DNA of 64,000 nucleotides from NCBI RefSeq assembly GCF_013702265.1, contig NZ_CP059348.1, positions 1,302,001 to 1,366,000 on the forward strand, written 5' to 3'. Positions 28,987 to 42,094 of the stretch are shown here, piece by piece. The position numbers and the translations under genes are program-made. This DNA is from Providencia rettgeri. GTDB taxonomy: Bacteria; Pseudomonadota; Gammaproteobacteria; Enterobacterales; Enterobacteriaceae. Under the pieces are notes generated by a model. It worked only from the letters and a program-made list of their open reading frames with translations, searched no databases and was not told the origin of the DNA. How positions within the stretch are numbered: position 1 is the stretch's first letter; each line of letters begins with the position of its first letter.

Positions 28987-29565
28987 ATGAAAAAAATTAA
29001 AAGTGTTGCGGTTTATTGTGGTTCTAGCCTAGGTGTTAACGAGATTTATCAAAAACAAGCTATTGAGTTTGCAAAAGAGCTGGTAAAACGTGATATCGCT
29101 TTAGTCTACGGTGGTGCGAGTGTTGGGTTGATGGGAACGGTTGCCGATACGGTATTATCTTTAGGTGGTAAGGCTATTGGTGTGATCCCATCCCTGCTTG
29201 AAGAGCGTGAAATCTCCCATAAAAATCTGACTGAACTGTACAAAGTTGACACCATGCATCAGCGCAAAAGCAAAATGATTGAATTAGCTGACGGTTTTGT
29301 CGCCATGCCGGGCGGTTATGGGACTTTAGAAGAATACAGTGAAGTGTTTACTTGGAGCCAAATTGGCTTACATACAAAGCCTTGCGCTCTGTTCAATATT
29401 AATAATTACTGGCAGCCTCTGATTGATATGACCAATAAAATGGCGGATGAGGGATTTTTACATGAAAAATATCGTCATATGGCGATTGTGGAATCATCCC
29501 CAGCCAGTTTATTAGACCAGTTTGAAACCTATGTAGCGCCGCCAGTGAAAACCTACGAAAAATAA
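28987..29565 (+). CDS. LOG-family nucleotide 5'-monophosphate phosphoribohydrolase
   Basis: 192 residues of the short TIGR00730/LOG type. The Rossmann start VAVYCGSSLGVNEIYQKQA, LVYGGASVGLMG, and the signature PGGYGTLEEYSEVFTWSQIG with the catalytic Glu are clear. Family enzymes cleave the N-glycosidic bond of (cytokinin) nucleoside monophosphates; in bacteria without cytokinins the natural substrate is uncertain. It stands alone between rhtA and ybiT. Confidence 0.88.
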   Translation: MKKIKSVAVYCGSSLGVNEIYQKQAIEFAKELVKRDIALVYGGASVGLMGTVADTVLSLGGKAIGVIPSLLEEREISHKNLTELYKVDTMHQRKSKMIELADGFVAMPGGYGTLEEYSEVFTWSQIGLHTKPCALFNINNYWQPLIDMTNKMADEGFLHEKYRHMAIVESSPASLLDQFETYVAPPVKTYEK

Positions 29566-29745
29566 ATAATCATCCATTTACCCCTTTTTTCTAAATAGCT
29601 GCGTGCCAAAATCAGCACAAGATCTAAACGCGGGATTATGGCATAATGCGCGGCTATTTATACTTATCAGACTTCAAGTCGGCGAGATAAGGGCACTTAA
29701 GCCAATCTCGGGGCGACTCTACAAAGATCAATTTAAGGCATCGCA

Positions 29746-31344
29746 GTGTTAACAACCAACAATATCACTATGCAGTTTGGCAGTAAGCCGCTGTTTGAAA
29801 ACATCTCAGTTAAATTCGGTACCGGTAACCGCTATGGTCTGATCGGTGCGAATGGTGCGGGTAAATCCACATTTATGAAAATTCTGGGTGGGGATTTAAC
29901 GCCAACCGCAGGGAATGTGAGCACCACGGATCCTAACGAGCGTTTAGGGAAATTACGCCAAGACCAGTTTGCATTCGAAGAGTTCACCGTTCTAGATACC
30001 GTTATCATGGGACATGCTGAGCTTTGGGATGTAAAGCAAGAACGTGACAGAATTTATGCGATGCCAGAAATGAGCGAAGAAGATGGCTATCGCGTTGCGG
30101 ATCTCGAGGTGGCTTACGGTGAGATGGATGGCTATAGCGCGGAAGCGCGTGCGGGTGAGCTATTATTAGGCGTCGGTATTCCGGTTGAGCAACATTATGG
30201 CCCAATGAGCGAAGTGGCGCCGGGTTGGAAACTGCGTGTGCTATTGGCTCAGGCATTGTTTGCAGACCCAGATATTCTGTTACTTGATGAACCGACGAAC
30301 AACTTGGATATCGATACCATCCGTTGGTTAGAGCAAGTGCTGAATGACCGTAACTGCACCATGGTCATCATTTCCCATGATAGACACTTCTTAAATACCG
30401 TTTGTACGCACATGGCGGACTTAGACTACGGTGAGCTGCGTTTATTCCCGGGCAACTACGATGAATACATGATCGCAGCAACTCAAGCAAGAGAGCGTCT
30501 GTTATCTGATAACGCCAAGAAGAAAGCGCAAATTGCTGAATTACAATCGTTCGTCAGCCGTTTCAGTGCGAACGCATCAAAATCAAAACAAGCAACGTCT
30601 CGTGCTCGTCAAATTGATAAAATTCAATTGGATGAAGTTAAAGCGTCTAGCCGTCAAAACCCATTCATTCGTTTTGAACAAGAGAAAAAACTGTTCCGTA
30701 ACGCTTTAGAATTAGAAGCGGTCACCAACGGTTATGATCAAGGTCCTCTGTTTAAAAATGTGAACCTGTTAATGGAAGTGGGTGAAAAGATGGCCGTTAT
30801 CGGTGCTAATGGTATCGGTAAAACCACATTCTTAAAAACCTTAGTCGGTGAGCAACCTGCGACAAGCGGGATCGTCAAATGGTCTGAAAACCATAACATT
30901 GGTTATTATGCGCAAGACCACGCAGAAGACTTTGATACTGACCTGAACGTATTTGACTGGATGAGCCAGTGGAAAAGTGAAGGGGATGACGAGCAGGCGG
31001 TTCGTAGTATTTTAGGTCGTTTACTGTTCTCTCAAGACGATATCAAGAAAAAAGTGTCGGTCTTATCCGGTGGTGAGCAGGGTCGTATGTTATTTGGTAA
31101 GCTGATGATGCAACAGCCAAATATCTTGATTATGGATGAACCGACCAACCACTTAGATATGGAATCCATTGAATCATTGAACTTAGCGTTAGAAATGTAT
31201 CAAGGAACGCTGATTTTCGTTTCTCATGACCGTGAGTTTGTGAGTTCACTGGCCACCCGTATTCTTGAAATTAAAGAAGATAAGGTTATTGATTTTAAAG
31301 GTACTTATGATGAGTACCTGAAAAGCCAAGGCGTTGTTATCTAA
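29746..31344 (+). CDS. ybiT: ABC-F ATPase YbiT
   Basis: Ribosome-associated ABC-F protein with two ATPase domains and no membrane part, 532 residues. Walker [10 protein letters not shown] and GANGIGKTT, the Walker B segments [12 protein letters not shown] and [12 protein letters not shown], and the linker with [19 protein letters not shown] are visible. The start is GTG 29746 with AAGG 8 nt upstream. ABC-F members act on the ribosomal E site to relieve translation stalls; the exact trigger for YbiT is unsettled. Confidence 0.95.
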   Translation: MLTTNNITMQFGSKPLFENISVKFGTGNRYGLIGANGAGKSTFMKILGGDLTPTAGNVSTTDPNERLGKLRQDQFAFEEFTVLDTVIMGHAELWDVKQERDRIYAMPEMSEEDGYRVADLEVAYGEMDGYSAEARAGELLLGVGIPVEQHYGPMSEVAPGWKLRVLLAQALFADPDILLLDEPTNNLDIDTIRWLEQVLNDRNCTMVIISHDRHFLNTVCTHMADLDYGELRLFPGNYDEYMIAATQARERLLSDNAKKKAQIAELQSFVSRFSANASKSKQATSRARQIDKIQLDEVKASSRQNPFIRFEQEKKLFRNALELEAVTNGYDQGPLFKNVNLLMEVGEKMAVIGANGIGKTTFLKTLVGEQPATSGIVKWSENHNIGYYAQDHAEDFDTDLNVFDWMSQWKSEGDDEQAVRSILGRLLFSQDDIKKKVSVLSGGEQGRMLFGKLMMQQPNILIMDEPTNHLDMESIESLNLALEMYQGTLIFVSHDREFVSSLATRILEIKEDKVIDFKGTYDEYLKSQGVVI

Positions 31345-31358
31345 TCTTGCTTGAATCA

Positions 31359-31400
31359 AAAAATAGCCCCGCCGGAGTGATACCCGCGGGGCTATTTTTA
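31359..31400 (+). terminator. Terminator after ybiT
   Basis: AAAATAGCCCCGC / GCGGGGCTATTTT, 13-bp perfect stem with a T-run. Confidence 0.92.
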
Positions 31401-31434
31401 TTTAGCCGTTCAAAATGGCTGAACAGCCTCAAAA

Positions 31435-31770
31435 TTAGTTTTTCTTCACAAACTCAGATTTCAGTTTCATTTGACCAAAACCATCGATTTTGCAATCGAT
31501 ATTGTGGTCGCCTTCCACTAAACGGATACCTTTAACGCGGGTTCCGATTTTCAGCATTGAAGAACTACCTTTTACTTTAAGATCTTTGATTACGGTAACA
31601 GTATCGCCATCAGCTAATAAGTTGCCGTTAGCATCTTTTACGATGAGTTCATCAATGTCAGCAACTGGCTCAGCATCATTCCATTCGTGCGCGCACTCAG
31701 GGCAGATGTACATATCGTTGTCAGTATAGGTGTATTCAGACTGACATTTTGGGCAAGGAGGTAATGACAT
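31435..31770 (-). CDS. yjdM: Zinc-ribbon protein YjdM (PhnA family)
   Basis: 111 residues, the E. coli length. N-terminal zinc ribbon CPKC...CPEC followed by a KOW/SH3-like C-terminal half ([25 protein letters not shown]). Once named PhnA but not a phosphonate hydrolase; its role is unknown. ATG 31770 matches the family start MSLPxCPKC; the longer ORF to 31821 is rejected. Confidence 0.93.
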   Translation of the reverse strand: MSLPPCPKCQSEYTYTDNDMYICPECAHEWNDAEPVADIDELIVKDANGNLLADGDTVTVIKDLKVKGSSSMLKIGTRVKGIRLVEGDHNIDCKIDGFGQMKLKSEFVKKN

Positions 31771-31939
31771 ATTTATATTCTCAGTGATGACTAACTTCTC
31801 AGTGACGATGAATGTAGTCATAGTTCAAATCAGTAGGGATAACGAGGTTCCCCGAAAGGGGGATAGTATAAGACCAAAGACAAGATAAATGAATTTTTAG
31901 GAATATTCCTAATTTTGTATCTTAAAAAATGGTGAGATA

Positions 31940-31966
31940 GAAAAATGGCGAGACTTAGCTCGCCAT
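31940..31966 (-). terminator. Terminator after moeB
   Basis: On the minus strand ATGGCGAG-CTAAGT-CTCGCCAT followed by TTTTTC. Confidence 0.85.
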
Positions 31967-31974
31967 GGATAATC

Positions 31975-32733
31975 TTAAGAGCAAACCTCACAGTGGGGGT
32001 CTTTATTGAGTTTAAATTGGCGAAAATCCAGCGTCATCGCATCAAATAGCAGCACTTTTCCGACATTGACTTTGCCGTATTGCGCCAGCAACTTGATGGT
32101 TTCCATCGCTTCTAATGTGCCAATTGTCCCCACCAGTGGCGCCATGACGCCAGCTTCTACACATGTCAGGCTATTTTCTCCAAACAGTCGACTTAGGCAG
32201 TGATAGCAGGGCATTCCTTCTTCGTAGGTAAATACGGAAAGTTGCCCTTCCATACGAATTGCAGCACCCGAAACGAAGGGAGTTTTATGCTTAAAGCAGA
32301 GGCGATTAAGCTGCTCACGAATGGCAACATTATCCGTGCAATCTAAGATCACATGATGCTGTTGAACTAATTGCTCTAGCTCAGGATCATCCAATTGCGC
32401 ATTAACCGTATCAATCTGGATATGGGGATTGATGGCCGCTAGCTGCGCTTTGGCTGAATCTACTTTAGGCTCACCGATAGTGGCATCGCGGTGCAGGGTT
32501 TGCCGCTGTAAGTTCGATAGGGAAACGGTATCAAAATCTACGAGGGTTAAATGCCCAACACCCGCTGCAGCAAGGTATTGCGTTGCAGCACAGCCAAGTC
32601 CTCCAAGCCCAACGACCAAGACTTTACCTGCCTTCAGCTTTTCCTGCCCGTCAAAATCGAAGCCGCGTAAGATAATTTGGCGGTTATAACGCAGCATTTC
32701 CTGATCAGTCAGCTCTTGCACAGTCTTACTCAC
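31975..32733 (-). CDS. moeB: Molybdopterin-synthase adenylyltransferase MoeB
   Basis: E1-like enzyme that adenylates the C-terminal Gly of MoaD. ATP-binding [19 protein letters not shown], the DCTDN block, and two zinc-binding pairs (CYHC near residue 178 and CEVC at the end) are present. 252 residues. The start overlaps moeA by 8 bp; the moeA-moeB operon matches E. coli. Confidence 0.96.
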   Translation of the reverse strand: MSKTVQELTDQEMLRYNRQIILRGFDFDGQEKLKAGKVLVVGLGGLGCAATQYLAAAGVGHLTLVDFDTVSLSNLQRQTLHRDATIGEPKVDSAKAQLAAINPHIQIDTVNAQLDDPELEQLVQQHHVILDCTDNVAIREQLNRLCFKHKTPFVSGAAIRMEGQLSVFTYEEGMPCYHCLSRLFGENSLTCVEAGVMAPLVGTIGTLEAMETIKLLAQYGKVNVGKVLLFDAMTLDFRQFKLNKDPHCEVCS

Positions 32734-33967
32734 TTTTTAATAAGTAATTGAACATTTCCACATCAACCATTTCGCCTGCCGCGATTTTCCCACGCTCGCG
32801 TTCTAATACGATAAAGCAGTTTGCCTGGCTAAAAGAACTGAAAACATGTGAGCCTTGGTGCCCAGTAGTCGCCACTTGTAGTTGGCCTTGTTCATCGACG
32901 CTTAAAATACCTCGTTGGAAATCAAGGCGTCCCGGAGATTTTTTCAGCGGTGTAGTGACAGGTACTTTGAAGCGGACAGGGGCTTTCCATTGGCTATGAC
33001 CACAGAGACGAGCAATTAATGGCTGAACTAACTGATAGAAAGTCAGTGCGGCAGAGACAGGATTACCTGGTAAGCCACAGAACCATGCTGAACTTAGCTT
33101 GCCGAATGCAAAAGGTTTACCTGGCTTGATGGCTAATTTCCAAAAGCCAATCTCTCCCAGTTCATCCAAAATTTGTTTGGTGTAATCCGCTTCACCGACA
33201 GAGACGCCGCCGCTGCTGATAACTAAATCAGCACATTGGTTAGCTTCAATAAAGGTTTGCTTGAGTTTTTCGGGTGAATCGGGGATCACGCCGAAATCCA
33301 GCACTTCACAATTGAGTTTTTCTAACATTAAGCGAACGGCAAAACGGTTGGTGTCATAAATTTGACCTTCAGCCAGAGGTTCGCCTACCGCTTGAAGTTC
33401 ATCGCCGGTTGAGAACACGGCAACTTTCAAACGGCGCTGGACAGTAACATTCGCAATTCCTAGAGACGCTATCAATGGAAGCTGTGCGGTGGACAATAAG
33501 GTTCCCGCTGGAAATACCACGCTACCTTGGGCAATATCTTCGCCAGCTTTACGGATATTGTTTCCTTGCTTGAAGCTTTCCGTAAAAATAATTCCTTGGT
33601 CAGTTTGCTCTGTTGCTTCTTGCATGACAACGGTATCAACGCCTTCTGGGATAGGCGCTCCCGTCATTATACGTACGCAACTACCTGCGGGTAACTTCCC
33701 TTCCATTGGGTTGCCGGCAAAGGACTTTCCAGCGACGGGCATCGGGGTTTTTCCATCCCAATCAGCAAAGCGAAAACCATAACCATCCATCGCGGAGTTA
33801 TCGAACGGCGGGACATTTATAGGAGATATGAGGTCTTCGGCAATAATACGTTGGGCAGACTCAGTTAATGGGATGATTTCAGTGCTAGTGACCGTTGTGG
33901 TGTTTGAAAGTAATTTTTCTAATGCAAGCTCTAGTGAAATCAAACCGTTAGTATGACACTGGTCCAT
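32726..33967 (-). CDS. moeA: Molybdopterin molybdenumtransferase MoeA
   Basis: Inserts molybdate into adenylated molybdopterin made by Mog. 413 residues. Visible blocks: [31 protein letters not shown], the MPT-binding domain segments STGDEL and [23 protein letters not shown] and GLPGNPVSA. Upstream gene of moeB, overlapping it. Confidence 0.96.
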   Translation of the reverse strand: MDQCHTNGLISLELALEKLLSNTTTVTSTEIIPLTESAQRIIAEDLISPINVPPFDNSAMDGYGFRFADWDGKTPMPVAGKSFAGNPMEGKLPAGSCVRIMTGAPIPEGVDTVVMQEATEQTDQGIIFTESFKQGNNIRKAGEDIAQGSVVFPAGTLLSTAQLPLIASLGIANVTVQRRLKVAVFSTGDELQAVGEPLAEGQIYDTNRFAVRLMLEKLNCEVLDFGVIPDSPEKLKQTFIEANQCADLVISSGGVSVGEADYTKQILDELGEIGFWKLAIKPGKPFAFGKLSSAWFCGLPGNPVSAALTFYQLVQPLIARLCGHSQWKAPVRFKVPVTTPLKKSPGRLDFQRGILSVDEQGQLQVATTGHQGSHVFSSFSQANCFIVLERERGKIAAGEMVDVEMFNYLLKSE

Positions 33968-34393
33968 AAATCGTTACCCCTTAATCTTGTTATTGGCCTT
34001 CGAGGCTTAAAATAAATTGTTGGCGGTATTATGTCAGATATAGCGCATTGGGTGAATGAATAGAAATTGATTACTGATAGCTTTTGAGTGGATAGTTTGT
34101 GTCATTTGAGTCACGTATTGCGTTGTTTTAATAAACTCACTATTAAATAACACGATTTTTGCTAAAACAGGTCTATTAAAAAGGATAAAATAAAGCATGT
34201 TATTAATCGCATTTAAATAATGAAATAGTTATTTAAATTGCCAGGAGTATTCTGGATCGAGTCGCGCGATAACCTGCAAATATTTCATGCTGTTGATAGA
34301 TGTATTACTGGATTATCTGCACTTGCTGCTTTAGAGTACCGCGCACACCTGCATTTTTATAAAAATAGCGTTATACCATCTGTGGAGGATCCT
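33968..34393. other. moeA/folE divergent intergenic region
   Basis: A 426-bp AT-rich spacer. It holds an inverted repeat at 34212-34239. The folE frame stays open back to 34238, but that stretch has no Shine-Dalgarno and no family similarity. No other gene seen. Confidence 0.6.
34212..34239. repeat. AT-only inverted repeat upstream of folE
   Basis: ATTTAAATAA-TGAAATAG-TTATTTAAAT, perfect 10-bp arms, about 155 bp before the folE start. Confidence 0.6.
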
Positions 34394-35053
34394 ATGTCAT
34401 CTCTGAGTAAAGAGGCCGAATTAGTTCATGCTGCTTTGGAAGCCAGAGGGCTTGAAACCCCGTTACGTATCCAGCCAAAATCCGGAGAGGATCGTAAGCA
34501 ACTGATTGAAGGGCATATGACCGAAATTATGAAGTTGCTGAACTTAGATTTAACCGATGATAGCTTGGCTGATACCCCGCGCCGTATCGCAAAAATGTAT
34601 GTGGATGAGATTTTTTCAGGTCTTGACTACGCAAACTTCCCAAAAATCACATTAATTGAAAATAAAATGAATGTGGATGAAATGGTCACTGTGCGTGATA
34701 TTACTCTGACCAGTACGTGTGAGCATCACTTTGTGACGATCGACGGTAAAGCGATTGTGGCATATATCCCTAAAGACAAAGTGATTGGTTTATCGAAAAT
34801 CAACCGTATTGTGCAGTTTTTCTCACAGCGACCACAAGTTCAAGAACGTTTAACTCAGCAAATTTTAGTGGCTTTGCAAACGTTGCTAGGCACCATGAAT
34901 GTTGCGGTTTCTATTGATGCAGTTCACTACTGTGTGAAAGCCCGTGGTATACGTGATGCGACGAGTGCAACGACGACTACATCATTAGGTGGGCTGTTCA
35001 AGTCTAGCCAAAACACACGTCAAGAATTCTTACGTGCGGTTCGCCATCTCTAA
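34394..35053 (+). CDS. folE: GTP cyclohydrolase I FolE
   Basis: First enzyme of tetrahydrofolate synthesis, GTP to dihydroneopterin triphosphate. Zinc ligands in STCEHHF and HYCVKARG, and the block [23 protein letters not shown], are present. ATG 34394 follows GGAGG and gives 219 residues, near the usual 222. Followed by yeiB after 3 nt, as in E. coli. Confidence 0.96.
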   Translation: MSSLSKEAELVHAALEARGLETPLRIQPKSGEDRKQLIEGHMTEIMKLLNLDLTDDSLADTPRRIAKMYVDEIFSGLDYANFPKITLIENKMNVDEMVTVRDITLTSTCEHHFVTIDGKAIVAYIPKDKVIGLSKINRIVQFFSQRPQVQERLTQQILVALQTLLGTMNVAVSIDAVHYCVKARGIRDATSATTTTSLGGLFKSSQNTRQEFLRAVRHL

Positions 35054-35056
35054 TTT

Positions 35057-36963
<1,907 letters not shown>

Positions 36964-37141
36964 CTATAATAATTAATGGTAACAATTAATAGGCTACTTG
37001 ACTTAATTTCGTGACGCAAGTCGCGTAACGTAAAATCGTGTCAATATGGCTCATAATGTTTCGGTTGACGATATCGTCTAAGACAATATCGTATAAGGTA
37101 ATGGTATCGAATTGAAAAACAATAAGATGCCGTATATTGGT

Positions 37142-39175
37142 TTATTCGTTTGGTGTTCCACCAAAACAGAGTAATGGGCTAATAGTATTCCTATCGACGG
37201 ATTTTTGTTTATCAACCACATAAAATGATTTTGGATAAGTCACCACCCAAGCGTTCTCCGTTTCAGCGATCCCTTGAATATAGTCACTGTTTGTTGGGAT
37301 CGGCAGAACATTATGGATATTCAATGTTTTGAGGCTGGTGGTGACCAGCGGAACTTGGGCCTCACTAGGATATTGTGGCAAATAGTAAGCTTGGGTTAAT
37401 GCCGTATTGATGCCATATCGACCATACTGTATATCGCTATTATTTCCACACCAATGATATTCCGTGATAGGTGAGGTTGGTGCTGTGACATGAGCGAAAA
37501 CAAAGCGAGTATCTGTCACCATCCAGATGGATTGGCTATCTGGTGTGAAATAAAACTCTCTAACAGAGTCATAATAATTCTCTACCGTAAACCACGGTTT
37601 TGCACTAAACGTAAGTGTTTGAGTATCTAACAGATAGGCAGCTTGGGTGACATTATCATACAGCGCTAAATGTTTTTCATCGGGGGAAAGCGCGGCGGGC
37701 ATTTGAATGCCGAAAGCGCCTTGATACTCTTGGCTATCAGGGAAGGTGAGTTTTTTCTCGACAGTATTATTGGCAAGGTTAATCACTGCAATACTGTTTT
37801 CTACGCCGCTTGTGACAAATGCGCGAGGGCTATTTTTCATCACATAAATTTGGCGTGGGAAAAAGTTGGTTTCAATATTGGCTTCTACTTTTTGCGTGTC
37901 GATATCAATCACACTCACACTATTTGGTTGAAGTGAAGCAACATACAGTTTCTTTCCATCGGTGCTGAGCGAAGCCCCATAGGCACCCATTCCACGGCAG
38001 CGATTAGAGCTGCAACCCGTTTCATTTTTAGGTAATGGAAGCTGGATAGTAAATAGTAGTTTCCAATCACCATTAGTAGAAGAGTAAGCACTAACCAGGT
38101 TGGCTTCTTCATCCGTGATAAAGACTCGCTGGTGGGCATCATCACTGAGAATAAAGCTTGGTTCAATTAATTGAGGGGCTTGAACTTGAATACCAGCAAC
38201 TTGCTCTTCAGATTGTGCTGCGGGAAGTGATGCAAGCTCCTTTTCGGCAGTTTTTTCCATCACTCGCTTAGCTTGCTCTGCTTTGGCTGAGTTAAGCTCT
38301 TTATTCAGTTCTTGGTAGATAAATTCACGCTCAGCAACAAGACCTTCATCGGTCGAAAATGATTGCTGGTGGATAACGAGCGCTAAAATACCCCCCATGA
38401 TTAACACGACGAGTAAATCTAACACGTACTTTTTGGCAGGAATGAGAACGAAAGCAAAGCCGATTACGGCACCTGCAAGCGCGCCACCAATATGAGCAGC
38501 ATTATCCACCCCCGATTGCATCCCGTTAATTAAGGTTAATGCAATCATGGCAATAATATTATAGAGCGGGCGTTTAAGGGTATCGCGAGCGTCTTTAGTG
38601 AGGTCAGGGTTATTGAGCTGTTTTAAGAGTTCAATCACCGATGCAGCAGCGAGACCCATAATCGCGCCAGACGCACCCAAGCTGACAGTAATATAGACGG
38701 TATTATCATTCTGTAGCAGGCTACTCCATGACATCATGTCAAAGCGGCGCATTGCACTGTTTAAGGCTTCTTGATATTGCCAAGCTGAACTGACAAACGA
38801 CCCTACAATCCCTGCAAATAGGTAGATGGCAAGGTAACGGAATTTACCAAAAGCGCGCTCACATTCAATACCAATAACCAGTAAGGCAAGGGTATTTAAT
38901 CCTAAATGTAGCCATCCAGAATGTAGCACTATGCTAATAGGATAACGCCACCAATCACCTGTGAGAGAGAGTTGATAGACGCTCGCTCCGAAGAGCAACA
39001 AATTGTATTCCTGAGATTCAAGTGGGGCTGCAAAGTTAAGTTGATAAAAATAGACACCAATATTAAGAATCGCAATAAACAGTGTGAGTGCTATCGCCCA
39101 TAGGGAAAATTTTCGAGTGTTTTTTTTCGGCGCAGATTCAGGCGGTGTTGATTCAGGTATGGTTGGCTCTGACAT
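37142..39175 (-). CDS. Rhomboid intramembrane serine protease fused to a periplasmic beta-propeller
   Basis: 677 residues. Residues about 24-280 hold seven hydrophobic helices. Rhomboid marks are complete: the WR motif (DWWRYP), HSGWLHLGLN before the active site, the GASG motif with nucleophilic Ser (about residue 170), and the catalytic His in NAAHIGG. The seventh helix (YVLDLLVVLIMGGILALVIH) would place the C-terminal half in the periplasm. That half begins with a Lys/Glu-rich helix (about 305-340), then a YncE-like propeller (KKLYVASLQPNSVSVIDIDTQKVEANI, RAFVTSGVENSIAVINLANNTVEKKL) with four cysteines. A role in binding substrates is my inference. It is not GlpG or AarA. Confidence 0.85.
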   Translation of the reverse strand: MSEPTIPESTPPESAPKKNTRKFSLWAIALTLFIAILNIGVYFYQLNFAAPLESQEYNLLLFGASVYQLSLTGDWWRYPISIVLHSGWLHLGLNTLALLVIGIECERAFGKFRYLAIYLFAGIVGSFVSSAWQYQEALNSAMRRFDMMSWSSLLQNDNTVYITVSLGASGAIMGLAAASVIELLKQLNNPDLTKDARDTLKRPLYNIIAMIALTLINGMQSGVDNAAHIGGALAGAVIGFAFVLIPAKKYVLDLLVVLIMGGILALVIHQQSFSTDEGLVAEREFIYQELNKELNSAKAEQAKRVMEKTAEKELASLPAAQSEEQVAGIQVQAPQLIEPSFILSDDAHQRVFITDEEANLVSAYSSTNGDWKLLFTIQLPLPKNETGCSSNRCRGMGAYGASLSTDGKKLYVASLQPNSVSVIDIDTQKVEANIETNFFPRQIYVMKNSPRAFVTSGVENSIAVINLANNTVEKKLTFPDSQEYQGAFGIQMPAALSPDEKHLALYDNVTQAAYLLDTQTLTFSAKPWFTVENYYDSVREFYFTPDSQSIWMVTDTRFVFAHVTAPTSPITEYHWCGNNSDIQYGRYGINTALTQAYYLPQYPSEAQVPLVTTSLKTLNIHNVLPIPTNSDYIQGIAETENAWVVTYPKSFYVVDKQKSVDRNTISPLLCFGGTPNE

Positions 39176-39295
39176 GAGCGAGTCCTAAGTAAACAGGTTA
39201 TGTTTGCATCTTAAATAACTCTGGCGGCTATCTCAATCGCAAGTTATAGAAACGGGATACTTTCAGACAATGTTGAAATACAGAAAACAGAGAAA

Positions 39296-39323
39296 ATAAA
39301 AAAAGAGCACCGAAGTGCTCTTT
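39296..39323 (-). terminator. Terminator after maeA
   Basis: On the minus strand AAAGAGCAC-TTCG-GTGCTCTTT with a UUCG loop, followed by a run of T. Confidence 0.92.
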
Positions 39324-39343
39324 AATTTATTAAAAACAATTAA

Positions 39344-41041
39344 TTAGAATGAGGTGCGTTTATAGACACGATATTCTGGTTTCCAGAAATTGTGCTCAAT
39401 CGCTTCATCTAATGCGCTATCTGATGTCATGGTCGCCACGCCTTGAACTTGCGCTTCTTTAGCCACTTGTTTTGCTATTACGCGGGAGACTTCTTGGATC
39501 TCAGATAACAGTGGTAATAGAGGACCTTCACCCTTTTGTGCCAGTGGTGAGCAGCTTGCTAATGCACGGCTTGCCGCCATCAACATGCCATCAGTCACAC
39601 GTTTCGCTCCGGATGCAATCACGCCTAAACCAATACCAGGGAAGATATAGGAGTTGTTGCATTGTGCGATAGCAAAGACTTTGTCTTTATAAGCCACTGG
39701 TGGGAATGGGCTACCTGTTGCCACTAATGCCTGGCCTTCAGTCCAGTTGATAATATCTTCTGGGCGCGCTTCAACACGAGATGTCGGGTTAGATAATGGC
39801 ATCACGATTGGGCGAGGGCAGTGCTTGTGCATCTCTTTAATGATCTCTTCGGTGAATAGACCCGCTTGACCAGAAACACCAATCAGTACTGTTGGTTTCG
39901 CATTGCGCACAACATCTAACAGTGAAATAGAGTCACTGTTGACATCCCAATCTTGCAAGTTAGCGCTGTTTTGCGTCAATTTGCTTTGGAAATCCAGCAA
40001 GTTTGGCAGTTTGTCTGTCAGTAATCCGAAACGGTCAACCATGTAGATGCGTGCACGCGCTTCTTCATCGCTTAAACCTTCTGATTTCATCTGAGCAATA
40101 ATTTGTTCTGCGATACCACAGCCTGCCGAACCTGCGCCTAAGAATGTGACGCGTTGGTCGCTCAGTTTGCTGCCTGCTGCATGGCTAGCGGCAATTAAGC
40201 TACCCAGAGTCACGGAAGCGGTACCTTGAATATCATCGTTAAAGCAGCAAAGTTCATCGCGATAGCGATTTAATAATGGCATCGCATTCTTTTGTGCAAA
40301 GTCTTCAAATTGCAGCAGCACATTTGGCCAGCGGCGTTTTACGGCTTGGATAAATTCTTCAAGGAATTCATCGTATTCTTCGCCCGTAATACGTGGATGA
40401 CGCCAACCCATGTACAGAGGGTCATTCAGGCGTTGTGGGTTGTTGGTACCCACATCAATAACAACTGGTAAAGTATACGCAGGGCTAATACCACCACAGG
40501 CGGTGTACAGGGATAGTTTACCGATTGGAATACCCATACCACCGATACCTTGGTCACCTAAACCAAGAATACGTTCGCCATCTGTCACAACGATAACTTT
40601 TACGTTTTGTTTAGTGGCGTTTTGCAGCATGTCATCGATGTATTCACGGTTTGGATAAGAGATAAACAAACCACGCGCACGGCGATAGATATCAGAGAAA
40701 TGTTCGCAAGCTTCACCCACAGTTGGCGTGTAAATGAGCGGCATCACTTCGGTTAAGTGTGCATCAATCAGGCGATAAAATAGGGTTTCGTTGGTGTCTT
40801 GAATATTACGCAGGTAGATATGCTTATCAATATCTGTTTTAAAATCAATTAATTGGCGATAAGCACGTTCAACTTGTTCTTCAATAGTTTCAACTTGTTC
40901 AGGCAGTAAACCATACAGGTTGAAATTAGCGCGTTCTTCTTCTGTAAAAGCGCTTCCTTTATTCAGTAAAGGAAATTCGAGTAAGATTGGACCAGCGTAA
41001 GGAATGTATAGGGGACGTTTTGTTTCGTGTTCATGTTCCAT
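39344..41041 (-). CDS. maeA: NAD-dependent malic enzyme MaeA
   Basis: Oxidative decarboxylation of malate to pyruvate. 565 residues, exactly the E. coli length. Malate-binding [16 protein letters not shown], the metal site [31 protein letters not shown] region, and the NAD fold [12 protein letters not shown] are clear. Its neighbours are unrelated, so it is probably transcribed alone. Confidence 0.96.
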   Translation of the reverse strand: MEHEHETKRPLYIPYAGPILLEFPLLNKGSAFTEEERANFNLYGLLPEQVETIEEQVERAYRQLIDFKTDIDKHIYLRNIQDTNETLFYRLIDAHLTEVMPLIYTPTVGEACEHFSDIYRRARGLFISYPNREYIDDMLQNATKQNVKVIVVTDGERILGLGDQGIGGMGIPIGKLSLYTACGGISPAYTLPVVIDVGTNNPQRLNDPLYMGWRHPRITGEEYDEFLEEFIQAVKRRWPNVLLQFEDFAQKNAMPLLNRYRDELCCFNDDIQGTASVTLGSLIAASHAAGSKLSDQRVTFLGAGSAGCGIAEQIIAQMKSEGLSDEEARARIYMVDRFGLLTDKLPNLLDFQSKLTQNSANLQDWDVNSDSISLLDVVRNAKPTVLIGVSGQAGLFTEEIIKEMHKHCPRPIVMPLSNPTSRVEARPEDIINWTEGQALVATGSPFPPVAYKDKVFAIAQCNNSYIFPGIGLGVIASGAKRVTDGMLMAASRALASCSPLAQKGEGPLLPLLSEIQEVSRVIAKQVAKEAQVQGVATMTSDSALDEAIEHNFWKPEYRVYKRTSF

Positions 41042-41470
41042 GAAATATCACTCTTCGGACGATTAGTAAGCAACAGTCAGGTTAGATCCTAAGCTAAACA
41101 AAAAATATGTACAGTAAATAATGCTACAAAACAGTTAAATTTTTTACTGAATATTATGGTTTATATGATAAGGAAATTATTCACCGAAGGGAATTTTAGG
41201 CGGGATTTGTTTTACCATTACAACGAGTGGATCACGCTTATTTAAGTTCGCCGATGCTTTTATCAGGATATCAATCTTTTCAACGTAGTATGTCATTTTG
41301 TTATAGATTAAATTTATTTAACTGTTAGGTGGGGGATTAATGCTAATGGCGTGGTTGGCCGCTAGATGCTTATCCTGCTAAATATATTTTTATATATCAT
41401 ATATTGCCGCATGTTTTTAATTCATTTAGGTTTTGTTTCTTACCTAAATAATTAATCAGTGGTGGTGTTT
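41042..41470. other. maeA/orphan divergent intergenic region
   Basis: A 429-bp AT-rich spacer leading into the AT-rich orphan genes. No gene, strong repeat or terminator seen. Confidence 0.5.
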
Positions 41471-42067
41471 ATGAAAAAATATCTTGTATTTATATTTTTA
41501 ATTTTCTCCTTTCAAGCTCAAAGTATAGAGCCTAAAGATAATAATCAAAGCATGTTTAAATTAATTGTTCATGAATATATGAGAGTGACTATGGAAGAAT
41601 ATAATCAGCCATTATCACAAGAAAAACGAGAGAAATATAAATACGAATTGTCTTTAGCATATGCAAATTTTTTGAAAAATTGGTTCGAATTAAACGGAAA
41701 TAATAATCCTAGAACGGAAGATATTAAATTCCATGAAGCTGTTGTTATTCATGAAAATGGGCATGAAGCATCAGGAATACCCTATGATGCTTGGTTTTTT
41801 GCTGATATCTATGATGTTTTAAATGAGGTGGATAGAGATAAGCTTTGGGGTGAAGTGTTAGATTTAATGTCTGGAAACCAAGGAAAGCAAGAGGCGAAAG
41901 TGTTTATTAATCTATGGCTAAAAATGAAATCAGAAGCACAAAGCAAAAATGCGGAAAAGCGTGAAAAAAGCCAACGATGGTTAAATAGAATGAGAAAAGT
42001 CCCTTTAGTTATTGAGATAGAAAAAACGCTAAAAAAGGTAGATGAAGGTTTTTATCATAAAAAATAA
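41471..42067 (+). CDS. Orphan exported protein, 198 residues
   Basis: Not recognised. ATG 41471 opens a signal peptide (MKKYLVFIFLIFSFQAQS); the mature part is charged and helical with AVVIHENGHEASGIPYDAWFFADIYDVLNEVDRDKLW in the middle. The HENGH resembles HExxH only superficially; no protease family is suggested. GTGGTGG precedes the start. AT-rich, unlike its neighbours. It lies 27 nt before a second exported protein, probably one operon, between maeA and cdd where E. coli has nothing similar. Confidence 0.65.
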   Translation: MKKYLVFIFLIFSFQAQSIEPKDNNQSMFKLIVHEYMRVTMEEYNQPLSQEKREKYKYELSLAYANFLKNWFELNGNNNPRTEDIKFHEAVVIHENGHEASGIPYDAWFFADIYDVLNEVDRDKLWGEVLDLMSGNQGKQEAKVFINLWLKMKSEAQSKNAEKREKSQRWLNRMRKVPLVIEIEKTLKKVDEGFYHKK

Positions 42068-42094
42068 ATATCCAGTCTAAATTGGGATTTAAAT

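Noticed and set aside
34238-34393. N-terminal extension of FolE by 52 codons
   Set aside because: ATG 34394 has a perfect GGAGG and matches the family N-terminus; the upstream stretch has neither.
41741-41770. HENGH in the 41471 orphan as a zinc-protease motif
   Set aside because: The pattern lacks HExxH spacing (His-Glu-Asn-Gly-His fits the letters) but has no supporting helix context or third ligand, and no known protease family is apparent.
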